A DNA stretch of 44,074 nucleotides. It comes from PVC group bacterium (lineage in GTDB: Bacteria > Auribacterota > Erginobacteria > Erginobacterales > PUNC01). The position numbers and the translations under genes were made by a program. Below the pieces are notes generated by a model. That model saw only the letters and a list, made by a program, of their open reading frames with translations. It was not told where the DNA came from and ran no database searches. Below are positions 27,106 to 35,763 of the stretch, piece after piece (positions within the stretch are counted from its first letter, which is position 1; each line of letters opens with the position of its first letter). The stretch spans positions 1 to 44,074 of the forward strand of contig PUNC01000220.1 of assembly GCA_003551625.1 (NCBI GenBank). Direction: 5' to 3'.

Positions 27106-27150
27106 GGATTGTGGTGTGGGGTGTGGGTGTTAAAGCAAAGGAGATTGGTG

Positions 27151-27243
27151 GTGAGTGATTATAAGAGATTAGAAATTTACCTAAAATATAATGAATTAGG
27201 CGGCAAGCTCAACAAGTTCATCCAAGCCATAAACAAGCGGTGA
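27151..27243 (+). pseudogene. Possible remnant: C-terminal tail of a four-helix-bundle (23S rRNA IVS-type) protein
   Basis: GTG-initiated 30-codon ORF VSDYKRLEIYLKYNELGGKLNKFIQAINKR; missing from the ORF track. Confidence 0.45.
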
Positions 27244-27294
27244 GAGTTGATCAACCCTCAACCCTCATACCTCAACCCCCAACCCTGAATTTAT

Positions 27295-28239
27295 ATGCCC
27301 GCAATTTCGGTAATTATTCCCACCTACAACGCCGCCGAGTATCTGCCGGAAGCGATCGAAAGCGTTCTGGCGCAGACCTTCAAGGACTACGAACTGATCG
27401 TGGTTGACGACGGCTCCACCGACGGGACGGAATCGGTGGTGAAGAAATTCGGCGATCGGATCAGATACTTTCGCCAGGAAAACCGCGGCCCGGGAGCGGC
27501 CAAAAACCTGGGGATTCGAAACAGCCGGGGCCCGCTGCTGGCCACCCTGGACGCCGACGACAAGTGGGTTCCCCATAAACTGCAAGCGCAATACGAATAT
27601 ATGAAAGCCCATCCGGAAGCCGGGATGGTCAACGCCAACGTATCAACCTTCGACGAAAAGGGAATAGTGACCTATGAGGTTGACGGGACCCTTCGGAAGA
27701 CCTACCAGGGGTGGGTATTCGACAGGTTGATCATCCAGAATTTTATCGCTTCCGGCACGGTGATGTTCAGGAAAGAATGCCTGGATAAAGTCGGGCTCTT
27801 CCCGGAGAACTATATGATTTCCGAGGATTGGCATCTCTGGCTGCGGATCGCCAAGGAATACCCGGTGGGCTATATAAATGAACCGCTGGGCCTGTACCGT
27901 TGGCAGGAGAAATCTCTGACCTGGGATTACGCCAAGGCCTATCCCGATCGACTGGCGGTTCTCAATGAGATAATCTCGCTCTACCCGGATTACTTCAAAA
28001 ACAGGAAACGGCTGATCCGCCGGGCTTACGGCAGTTTATTTATGCGTTACGGCTACGCGCTTTTTGACCGCGGCGATTACGCGGACGCGCGGGCCAAGTT
28101 TTTCGTCTCGATTCGGAACAACCCCTTCCAATTCAAATCTTATCTTTACCTGCTGGGATTGCTGGTGCCGAAAAGCCTCAAAAGCCAGATCACCAGGATC
28201 AAGCGCCGGACGGGGATAAGATTTATGCCGGGAAAGTAG
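27295..28239 (+). CDS. Glycosyltransferase family 2
   Basis: ISVIIPTYNAAEYLPEAIESVLAQTFKDYELIVVDDGSTDGT; TLDADDKWVPHKL. Confidence 0.95.
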   Translation: MPAISVIIPTYNAAEYLPEAIESVLAQTFKDYELIVVDDGSTDGTESVVKKFGDRIRYFRQENRGPGAAKNLGIRNSRGPLLATLDADDKWVPHKLQAQYEYMKAHPEAGMVNANVSTFDEKGIVTYEVDGTLRKTYQGWVFDRLIIQNFIASGTVMFRKECLDKVGLFPENYMISEDWHLWLRIAKEYPVGYINEPLGLYRWQEKSLTWDYAKAYPDRLAVLNEIISLYPDYFKNRKRLIRRAYGSLFMRYGYALFDRGDYADARAKFFVSIRNNPFQFKSYLYLLGLLVPKSLKSQITRIKRRTGIRFMPGK

Positions 28240-28246
28240 GGGTATT

Positions 28247-28269
28247 CCCCGGAAGCGGGGCCTTTATTT
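28247..28269. terminator. Putative terminator between convergent genes
   Basis: CCCCG-GAAG-CGGGG followed by CCTTTATTT in a 24-bp convergent gap. Confidence 0.5.
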
Positions 28270-29880
28270 CACCGCTCGGAAACCCGCCCCGGCCGCAATT
28301 TTTATCGCCTCGCGGTCATCCGGGTTCAGCAGCATGGTCATCGCCTTGAAACCTTCCCTTTCCAGCCGCTCGGCCGCGCTGTCGAACAGTTGCCGCGGGA
28401 TATTCATCCCCCGCCATTTGTCTTCGATCCGGCAATCGTAAATAAATGCTTCGCCGGCCCGGGAATCTTGATCCGCCCTTCCTTTTGACCGGCGGTCGCG
28501 GGGATCTATCCAGATCAAGGCCGCCGGGCGGCCGGTTGCGATGGCGGCCAGGCAAAAATGCCCCTTACGCAGACGGGCCGCGATCTCGCGGGTGCCGTCG
28601 CGATTGCTCGGGCCGACGATTCCGGGGATGAAAGCGTTGTTCGCCGTTTCGATTCGCTCTATCTCCATCTCGGGAACCGGACCCGGCCTTGGAGGAATGG
28701 CGGCGAAATTCCGGGTGTAAAAACGCCGATGCCGCCCCGCCGGAAGCTGACTCCCGAAGCTCGCCGGCCGGATTCGCCGCCGAGCCGCTCTTCGCGACCA
28801 CGCCCGCGCCCGGTTGGCCATCGCGGCGACCCGTCCGGCCGCGGTATCGTTGAAAACGGTGAAGGTAAAAAGCCGGCGCACCGAATTGGCGAGCCTGGTC
28901 TTGTGCCTGTATTCGCCGGCCAGAAGGTCGATCTCCGAGTAGCCGGCGGCAAAACCGGCTTCAATGCTCCTGCTGGTCAGGAGCTGCATTACGCCTTCCC
29001 GGGCGAATTCGGGATCGAATCCGGTCTGGTATCCGTAAACCTTGTTTCTGTAAAGAAAACCGTAACGAATCGCCGCGGGCCTCCCATTGAGGTCCAATCC
29101 GTCCAGCAGGAGCCGGCCCCGGGAAAAAAAGCTTTCCGCTACGGCCGAATGGAAATTCAAGTAATCCCGGTCTTTAAACGTGCCCGCCAGCTTCCTCTGG
29201 CGCATTCTTTTTCGGTGCAGTTTCTTTAACTCCGCCATCCAATCGGGCAGTTCTTCTTTCTTGGTCAGCCGGCGGTATTTTACCGCGTAGTGGCTTTCCA
29301 ATCTGCGCCGGCCGCCGCTGATAAACTTCCGCAACTGTTTGGGCAGGGTTTTCAGATATTCGGAGTAGGAACCGACAAGTTTTACGGCATACGAGTTTTC
29401 GGCCGCCCAGGCGGATTGGGGAAGGCCTTCTCCCGGAAAGGGATTTTCAAGGGCGGGAAGGAGAGGGGATCCGCTGCGCAGGTCTTTGAAAACGGCAATA
29501 TCCCAGGCGTAAGACTTCTTCAGGTGGGCGATGAATTCGTCCGCGACTCTCTTTTCATACCCTTGTTTGACGATCAGGTCCTGGTATTCGGAACGGACGT
29601 TTTCCCCGGTTCCCAAAAACATCAGGGTTTTGGCCGGAATCAGGCCGTAGTATCTAGTCCGGCGGATATACAGAGGGGCGATCCCGACCAGTTCCGGCCC
29701 CTCGCGGAAGGTTAAAGGATAGAGAAATTTCCCGCGGCCGAAGACCTTCCACCAGGTGGAGACCCATTCCCAGGTGAGAAAGACGTTGTCCGCCTCGCTT
29801 TGAGAAAGCAGCAAATTCCATTCCTTCTCCAGCGCCGGGAATTCCTCCTCCCTTGTCACATAGAGGGTCAGTCCGTGCAT
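28264..29880 (-). CDS. FemAB/CelD-like acyltransferase with an additional C-terminal GNAT domain
   Basis: NVFLTWEWVSTWWKVFGRG, LVGIAPLYIRR, LNGRPAAIRYGFLYRNKVYGYQTGFD; C-terminal DCRIEDKWRGMNIPRQLFDSAAERLEREGFKAMTMLL; ORF opens at 29961, internal Met at 29880 avoids overlap. Confidence 0.75.
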   Translation of the reverse strand: MHGLTLYVTREEEFPALEKEWNLLLSQSEADNVFLTWEWVSTWWKVFGRGKFLYPLTFREGPELVGIAPLYIRRTRYYGLIPAKTLMFLGTGENVRSEYQDLIVKQGYEKRVADEFIAHLKKSYAWDIAVFKDLRSGSPLLPALENPFPGEGLPQSAWAAENSYAVKLVGSYSEYLKTLPKQLRKFISGGRRRLESHYAVKYRRLTKKEELPDWMAELKKLHRKRMRQRKLAGTFKDRDYLNFHSAVAESFFSRGRLLLDGLDLNGRPAAIRYGFLYRNKVYGYQTGFDPEFAREGVMQLLTSRSIEAGFAAGYSEIDLLAGEYRHKTRLANSVRRLFTFTVFNDTAAGRVAAMANRARAWSRRAARRRIRPASFGSQLPAGRHRRFYTRNFAAIPPRPGPVPEMEIERIETANNAFIPGIVGPSNRDGTREIAARLRKGHFCLAAIATGRPAALIWIDPRDRRSKGRADQDSRAGEAFIYDCRIEDKWRGMNIPRQLFDSAAERLEREGFKAMTMLLNPDDREAIKIAAGAGFRAVK

Positions 29881-29911
29881 ATATGCAGAATACGGTTCTT
29901 TGCCGAATATA

Positions 29912-30592
29912 TCACGCCAAATATCGGTTTTTGTACTCGCGATAAGGCCTTCCGACGACAATGACGCGCCGGCCGGGCCGGAAGCCCTCGAGGATATCGA
30001 TCCGGGCCGGCCAGCGCAGGCGGACCAGGAGCAGTTTATTCAAGCGCAGGATCTTCAGAGTATCGACGATCCTGAAACCGGCGTTGAGGTGGGCCTTGAC
30101 GGAAGATTGGTTGCGGGCCGCGGTGTCGGACCAGATCTCCCGCTCGGAGGCAAGGGCGCGATTAATCAGCACGTCCAGCAAGACGGAAAATATTCTCCGC
30201 CCGCGGTAGTTCGGGGATACGAAGATGTCGCGGATCCAGGAGGCGGTTTCCGGAACCGGAAAATGGTAGCCCGCTTCGTCGATGAAGCGCCGCGGCGGCG
30301 GGACGAGCCAGGTTCTGGCCACGGTATCCTCCCCCCGGGTGAGCTGATAAAATTTGAGGCGGTGGGCGAACCGGGCCCGGACCCTTCCTTCGGAGATCTC
30401 TCCGCCGGTGGAACGGTAAATGTCGATTATGGCGGGATCGTAACGGTCGAATACGGTCAGGGCGAACTCCCCGCGATCCGGGACGGCGGAGACATCTTTT
30501 TTCAGCACCAGGATGGTATCGAGAGAGAGCAGGCTCCTGAAACGATCCCCCAGCCAGGCGCGGCATTTATCGGGGAGCTTCACGAGTTTCAT
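29912..30592 (-). CDS. GNAT family N-acetyltransferase
   Basis: SWIRDIFVSPNYRGRRIFSVLLDVLINRALASEREIWSDTAARNQSSVKAHLNAGFRIVDTL. Confidence 0.75.
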   Translation of the reverse strand: MKLVKLPDKCRAWLGDRFRSLLSLDTILVLKKDVSAVPDRGEFALTVFDRYDPAIIDIYRSTGGEISEGRVRARFAHRLKFYQLTRGEDTVARTWLVPPPRRFIDEAGYHFPVPETASWIRDIFVSPNYRGRRIFSVLLDVLINRALASEREIWSDTAARNQSSVKAHLNAGFRIVDTLKILRLNKLLLVRLRWPARIDILEGFRPGRRVIVVGRPYREYKNRYLA

Positions 30593-30611
30593 TCGGGAAT
30601 GAAGTTTGTGT

Positions 30612-31733
30612 TTACCGAAGACTCCGGTAAAGGCGATAAAACGGAGACAGGATCGTTTTGGAAACCAGGAAGAGTCTGGTCTTGGGCCGTTTAAGATTAT
30701 AGACGGTTATTTGATGTTTGCTTTTCCTGGTCTTGGTCCACTGGCTTTCAAAATGGGCGAAGGGGCCGCAGAAGTCGAAACCGATATATTTTTTTTCGAA
30801 GCAATGCCGGATCAAGCGGTAGAGGATCGCCTGACCGGGGGAGAGCTTGTCGCAATCGGCGATGTCGTAATTGACGCCGATCTTCATAAAGTAGAAGACA
30901 CGGTTGTGGACCAGCCCGTATATCGAGGCGACGGGTGTTTCGCCGGCGGAAAGAATGGAAAGATTGAACCGTCCGGTTCGGGCGAAGCGTTCGGCGATCT
31001 CGTGATAAAATTTTCTTTCCCACGGGCGCTGCGTGATCGCGCTGCGGTTGGTTTTTTTCCATCCGGTGTTTTCCAGGCGGAAGAAGGCCTCCACCGCTTC
31101 GGGGTCGTATTCCCGGAAGACGCGGAATTCCGGGGTCCCCAGGGCGGCGAGTTTGTTGTTGCGGTTGCGCATATTTTTCCGGAAGGACCGGTTGAGGCCG
31201 GAGAAGTATTCCTGAAAACTTCCCCGGATCGGGATTCGGAAAGATCCCTCCGCCGGCTTGAGGTTGATCCGGACGGTTCCGGACCGGAAATGATCATCCA
31301 CCACAGCGACAGCGCCGCTGTCGGCGCGGATTCGCTCCAGCAGCATCAGCTCCCAGCGTTTCGGGTTCTCGCGGAGATGTCTTTTCAGAAGGCCGATCAC
31401 GAGCTCGAGGTTTTCGGGCCGGCAGACGAGGTCGAATTCCGGGGAGTGCGGGTTGGTCAGCGAGCGGAGACAGTCGAACCTGAAAATCCGTTGGATGATG
31501 AACCGGGTGCGCATCAGGGGGATGGCGCCGATCAGCAGGTTCTCATTCCAGACCGTGAATATGAACAGCTTTTCGTCGGTTTTGAAATGTTTCCACCAGA
31601 GGCGCAACCAGTCGTGGGAGATGAAAGGGGTGGGGTCGCCAATCTCCGCGAGCAGCTTCTTCCAGGACGGGGCGAGAGAGGCGAACTCCTCCAGCGTGGT
31701 AATTATTTTTACTTGAGGGGCCGGTCCCGGCAT
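30612..31733 (-). CDS. FemAB/CelD-like GNAT-fold acyltransferase
   Basis: FISHDWLRLWWKHFKTDEKLFIFTVWNENLLIGAIPLM; SGLNRSFRKNMRNRNNKL; SPGQAILYRLIRHCFEKKYIGFDFCG. Confidence 0.8.
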   Translation of the reverse strand: MPGPAPQVKIITTLEEFASLAPSWKKLLAEIGDPTPFISHDWLRLWWKHFKTDEKLFIFTVWNENLLIGAIPLMRTRFIIQRIFRFDCLRSLTNPHSPEFDLVCRPENLELVIGLLKRHLRENPKRWELMLLERIRADSGAVAVVDDHFRSGTVRINLKPAEGSFRIPIRGSFQEYFSGLNRSFRKNMRNRNNKLAALGTPEFRVFREYDPEAVEAFFRLENTGWKKTNRSAITQRPWERKFYHEIAERFARTGRFNLSILSAGETPVASIYGLVHNRVFYFMKIGVNYDIADCDKLSPGQAILYRLIRHCFEKKYIGFDFCGPFAHFESQWTKTRKSKHQITVYNLKRPKTRLFLVSKTILSPFYRLYRSLR

Positions 31734-31810
31734 TGAAGCAAAGTTCGTTTTGAGAAGCGCTGAGTATTACTCGTTGTTTTCAGCTTCCGCAGGCGGCGGA
31801 ACTTCCACAG

Positions 31811-31866
31811 CCCCGGGCGTGCGCCCGGGGAACAAGAAAAAATTGCCCCCCGGCCCCGCCGGGGGC
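31811..31866. promoter_or_regulatory. Two consecutive GC hairpins in the divergent intergenic region
   Basis: CCCCGGGCGTGCGCCCGGGG (31811-31830) and GCCCCCCGGCCCCGCCGGGGGC (31845-31866). Confidence 0.5.
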
Positions 31867-32024
31867 GTTACCAGTCTTTGACGATCCCCGAAGGGCCGGC
31901 TTCGGTGGGGATTGGTCGCTGGTGAAATTATAAGACTCAAGGCGATGGTCTCATTTTGTATGGCGGAAGTAAACGATATCCGATATGGTTAACGGGCGAA
32001 ACTCAAATAAACAGGCAACTGATT

Positions 32025-33941
32025 ATGTGCGGAATCGCGGGCATATACGGGGGAGGAAACAAGCCCCTCCTTGAAAAAATGCTGGCTACGCTGGCCCATC
32101 GGGGTCCGGACGGGCGGGGAACTTTTGCCGAAGACGGATTTTTGCTCGGTCACGCCCGGCTGGCGATCATCGATCTTACGGATGCCGGGCGCCAGCCGAT
32201 GTTCAACGAAGACCGCTCGGTAGTGATCGCGGTCAACGGGGAGATCTATAACGCTCCGGATTTAAGAAAAAAACTGGAAGATAAGGGGCATCGCTTCAGT
32301 TCCACCTCCGATTCCGAAACGATTCTTCACCTCTACGAAGAGTTGGGATTCCGGGGGATGATCGGTTCTCTCAACGGGATGTTCGCCCTGGCCCTTTATG
32401 ATCGCAAGCTCAAGAAACTCTTCCTCGGCCGCGACCGGCTGGGCATCAAGCAGTTGTATTTCCGGGACAACGGGCGGGGGCTGGTATTCGCCTCCGAAAT
32501 CAAGGCCATCCTGGCCGATCCGGAAGTTCCCCGGAAGCTGAATCCGGCCGGGCTGTCCCAGTATCTAACCTTCCGCTCGATTCTCAACGGAGCAACCTTC
32601 TTCAGGGGGATCGAGGTTCTTCTTCCCGGCCACTACCTGGAGTATGACGGTCGGAAGCTGCGCCGGAAGCGCTACTGGCAGCCGGATTTTCAATCTGGTC
32701 GCTGGGAGGAGGGCGACGGATTCGGCCGGATCTGCGAACTCTTTCGGGAGAAGACCGCCGCGGCGGTCTCGCGTCATCTTATAAGCGATGTTCCTCTGGG
32801 CACCTACCTCTCCGGCGGTTTCGATTCCTCTACCGTTACCTACTTCGCCGCCAAGCTGCTCTCCGGCGAGATCGACCCGGGCCGTTTTTCTTCCTATCCC
32901 GAAGACAGGAAGCTGCAGGCTTTTACCGGGAGATTCGATGAAGGTCCGGCTTACGACGAGACTCCCTGCTCCCGGGCGCTGGCGGAAACACTGGGGCTTG
33001 ACCTCCGCGAGGTGACTATCAACCCTGAAGATTTCACCGATACGATTCGGACTATCATTTATCACCTGGACGAACCCCAGGTCGGGGTCGGATCTTTCTC
33101 TCAGTTTATTGTGGCCCGGGAGGTGGCCCGGCGGGTCAAGGTCATCCTTTCCGGCCACGGCGGGGATGAGTTCTTTTCCGGTTATCCGGTTTTCAAGGTT
33201 CGAATGCTGCTCGACACCTTCTCCCGCTCGCCCGCCGCCGCGCTCGGATCGTTGGCGCGTTTCAGGATATCCGAACTCCCTCACCTGGCCTTCTTCGGTT
33301 TTCTGCCGGTCTTTTTCCCGGAAAGGAAGGACGGGCTTTTTGTTCTCTATGACTCCGGAAGGAGAAAGAGGCTGCTTTTTCCGGACACAGGCGCTTCGAA
33401 GGAGGAGGCTTCTCCCCGTTCTTATTTGGAAGAGGCGTTGAGCGGCTTTTCCGGGACCGAATACCAGAAACTTGAATGGCTTTACATCAAGACTTATCTC
33501 TCCGCTCTCTTTACCGTCGAGGACAAGATCAGCATGGCCCATTCGCTGGAAACCCGGACGCCGCTGTGCGACAACGAGATTCTTGATTTCGCGATGTCGA
33601 TACCGCCCCGCTATAAGCTTCACGACTACAAGTTGAAATCAATCGTGAAACATTCAATGGAAGACCAGCTTCCCGAAATTCTCTATCGCCAATCGAAAAA
33701 AGGTTTCCCCACCCCGCTGGCGAAGTGGATCAAGGGGCCGCTGCGCGAACTGTTCCACGACACTTTGAGCGAATCTTCGTTGAGGAATAGCGGAATTTTC
33801 AACCCCCGGGAGGTTCAAAAAATGCTCCGATCCCTGACCAGGTCTCCCTTTGACGGCCCGCGGGAACTGGTTCTGGCCAACCGTCTTTGGGCCGTTTTAA
33901 ACGTGGAAATTTGGAGGGATCTCTTTTCGGTTTCGGTTTAA
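32025..33941 (+). CDS. asnB: Asparagine synthase (glutamine-hydrolysing)
   Basis: MCGIAGIYGG with N-terminal Cys nucleophile, AHRGPDGRG, LSGGFDSSTVTYFAA, HSLETRTPLCDNEILDFAMSIP. Confidence 0.93.
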   Translation: MCGIAGIYGGGNKPLLEKMLATLAHRGPDGRGTFAEDGFLLGHARLAIIDLTDAGRQPMFNEDRSVVIAVNGEIYNAPDLRKKLEDKGHRFSSTSDSETILHLYEELGFRGMIGSLNGMFALALYDRKLKKLFLGRDRLGIKQLYFRDNGRGLVFASEIKAILADPEVPRKLNPAGLSQYLTFRSILNGATFFRGIEVLLPGHYLEYDGRKLRRKRYWQPDFQSGRWEEGDGFGRICELFREKTAAAVSRHLISDVPLGTYLSGGFDSSTVTYFAAKLLSGEIDPGRFSSYPEDRKLQAFTGRFDEGPAYDETPCSRALAETLGLDLREVTINPEDFTDTIRTIIYHLDEPQVGVGSFSQFIVAREVARRVKVILSGHGGDEFFSGYPVFKVRMLLDTFSRSPAAALGSLARFRISELPHLAFFGFLPVFFPERKDGLFVLYDSGRRKRLLFPDTGASKEEASPRSYLEEALSGFSGTEYQKLEWLYIKTYLSALFTVEDKISMAHSLETRTPLCDNEILDFAMSIPPRYKLHDYKLKSIVKHSMEDQLPEILYRQSKKGFPTPLAKWIKGPLRELFHDTLSESSLRNSGIFNPREVQKMLRSLTRSPFDGPRELVLANRLWAVLNVEIWRDLFSVSV

Positions 33942-33947
33942 CTCGGA

Positions 33948-35021
33948 ATGAAGATATGTTCCATAGTCGGGGCGCGCCCGCAGTTCATCAAGGCGGCGGT
34001 GGTAAGCCGGGCGGTGAGAAAAGTCGCCCGCGAGGTGTTGATCCACACCGGCCAGCATTACGATGACGCGATGTCGGCCCGGTTTTTCCGGGAGCTGGAA
34101 ATCCCGGAACCGGACTACAACCTGGGCGTCGGGTCTCACCTTCACGGGAAGCAGACCGCGATGATGCTGGAGCGGATTGAGGGGGTGTTGGAGAAGGAAG
34201 CCCCGAAACTGGTACTGGTTTACGGGGACACCAACTCCACCCTGGCCGGCGCGTTGGCGGCGGCCAAACTCTTAATCCCGGTCGGTCACGTCGAGGCCGG
34301 GTTGCGCAGTTTCAACCGGAAGATGCCGGAAGAGATCAACCGGGTAGTCGCCGACCGCCTTTCGGACTTTCTTTTCTGTCCCACCCCCGCGGCGGTGGAA
34401 AACCTGCGCCGGGAAGGCGTCACTAAGGGAGTCCGCCTGACCGGGGACGTGATGTTCGACGCCCTGAAATACTACCTCAAGAAGGCCGGGGCCGATGAAG
34501 TTCTGATGAGGTTCAGCCTGGAGAGCGAAGGCTACCTCCTGCTTACGATTCACCGGGCCGAGACCACCGATGACCCCGGCCGGCTGGCCGCGATTTTCAA
34601 GGCGCTTTCCGGCTTGGACGAGAAGATTTTATTCCCGGCTCATCCCCGGACCCGGAAGGCCCTTAAAGCCAACGCGATCCGGCCGGGGAAAAACATACGG
34701 CTGGTTGAGCCGGTCGGCTATCTGGAGATGCTGGCGCTGGAGAGCCGGGCGAAGATGATTCTTACCGACTCCGGCGGAGTTCAGAAAGAGGCTTATCTGT
34801 TCGGGGCGCCCTGCGTGACCCTTCGGGACGAAACCGAATGGGTGGAGACGGTGGAGACGGGCTGGAACATACTGGCCGGCGCCGGTCCGGAGGCGATCAA
34901 GCGCGCCGTCGGAACCTTTCGCCCTCCCGGCGCCCGGCCGGAGCTTTTCGGAGACGGTCGGGCGGCGGTGAAGATCGCGGATTTGATCGCGAAGAAAAGA
35001 CCTAAAAGGCCAATGGACTAA
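33948..35021 (+). CDS. wecB: UDP-N-acetylglucosamine 2-epimerase (non-hydrolysing)
   Basis: SIVGARPQFIKAAVVSRAVR, HTGQHYDDAMS, YGDTNSTLAGALAA, HVEAGLRSFNRKMPEEINRVVADRLSD, DSGGVQKEAYL. Confidence 0.95.
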   Translation: MKICSIVGARPQFIKAAVVSRAVRKVAREVLIHTGQHYDDAMSARFFRELEIPEPDYNLGVGSHLHGKQTAMMLERIEGVLEKEAPKLVLVYGDTNSTLAGALAAAKLLIPVGHVEAGLRSFNRKMPEEINRVVADRLSDFLFCPTPAAVENLRREGVTKGVRLTGDVMFDALKYYLKKAGADEVLMRFSLESEGYLLLTIHRAETTDDPGRLAAIFKALSGLDEKILFPAHPRTRKALKANAIRPGKNIRLVEPVGYLEMLALESRAKMILTDSGGVQKEAYLFGAPCVTLRDETEWVETVETGWNILAGAGPEAIKRAVGTFRPPGARPELFGDGRAAVKIADLIAKKRPKRPMD

Positions 35022-35060
35022 AAGACTAACAGCCTAAACAGCTTGCTTTACCACAGAGTT

Positions 35061-35123
35061 CACAGAGAACACGGAGTAATGACGAAATCCGAAACCCGAA
35101 TGACGAAAGAATGACAAAATCCG
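35061..35123. repeat. 63-bp module CACAGAGAACACGGAGTAATGACGAAATCCGAAACCCGAATGACGAAAGAATGACAAAATCCG
   Basis: Same module at 39525-39587, and 37979-38035 truncated/variant at the 3' end. Confidence 0.9.
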
Positions 35124-35179
35124 ATGCTAACCGGTTTATTTCTAACAGGTTTGGAAAACCTATTAACTACGAATCACGC

Positions 35180-35217
35180 CCGCCCTCCATTACTCCGTTC
35201 AGGAGAGGCGGGCAGGC
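35180..35217. repeat. 38-bp mini-palindromic element, copy 3
   Basis: CCGCCCTCCATTACTCCGTTCAGGAGAGGCGGGCAGGC after GAATCACGC. Confidence 0.85.
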
Positions 35218-35254
35218 AGATTGACACAGATACTAACCGGTTTATGGCTCCGCA

Positions 35255-35352
35255 CCCTGATAAAAGCAGATTTCAGCCCCGAAAAATGGCTCCTGCGGCG
35301 CCATCTCGGGGTAAAATTCCAGGATTTAGATTTCAGCTATGCTCCGCACCCT
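35255..35352. repeat. 98-bp hairpin module, copy 2
   Basis: Hairpin core at 35277-35311. Confidence 0.9.
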
Positions 35353-35372
35353 AACTCCCTTTTGACTCACAC

Positions 35373-35410
35373 CCATCCGCCATTACTTCGTTCAGGAGAG
35401 GCGGGCAAGC
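35373..35410. repeat. 38-bp mini-palindromic element, copy 4
   Basis: Flanks TTTGACTCACAC / AAAGGCACGAAGG are contiguous at 12541-12565. Confidence 0.85.
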
Positions 35411-35606
35411 AAAGGCACGAAGGCACAAAGAAACGAAGGGATTTAGGAAAGGCCCAGTCCCACTCACCCCTATTTATAACAAACGATTGGATGTGATTGA
35501 ATAGGATAAAAAGACGAACCGGATTGGAAAATATTTTATCCACGAAATTCACGAATGAACACGAATATGGACCAGGTTGGACGGACAGGTTTGGGAAAGC
35601 GGGGAT

Positions 35607-35667
35607 ATCTTAGGAAAGCAGGAGGATAGGGATTGGAATATCCCCTGAATTCCTGGTCTCCTAAGAT
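35607..35667. repeat. 61-bp inverted-repeat element, copy 2
   Basis: Same arms and spacing as 7947-8007. Confidence 0.8.
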
Positions 35668-35763
35668 GCGAAAAGGGGGAGTAGCGAGGGCGGGTGTTCT
35701 GTATTCTGCAGTTTCATTGGACCACGACCCTAATAGCCTGCAGTCTAAACCCCTAATAGGCGA

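Noticed and set aside
29900-30694. 264-aa plus-strand ORF opposite the GNAT gene
   Set aside because: Minus-strand frame carries the GNAT signature; plus frame has no recognisable domain.
30606-31736. 376-aa plus-strand ORF opposite the FemAB-like gene
   Set aside because: Minus-strand frame shows coherent FemAB/CelD-like motifs; plus frame is a mirror of it.
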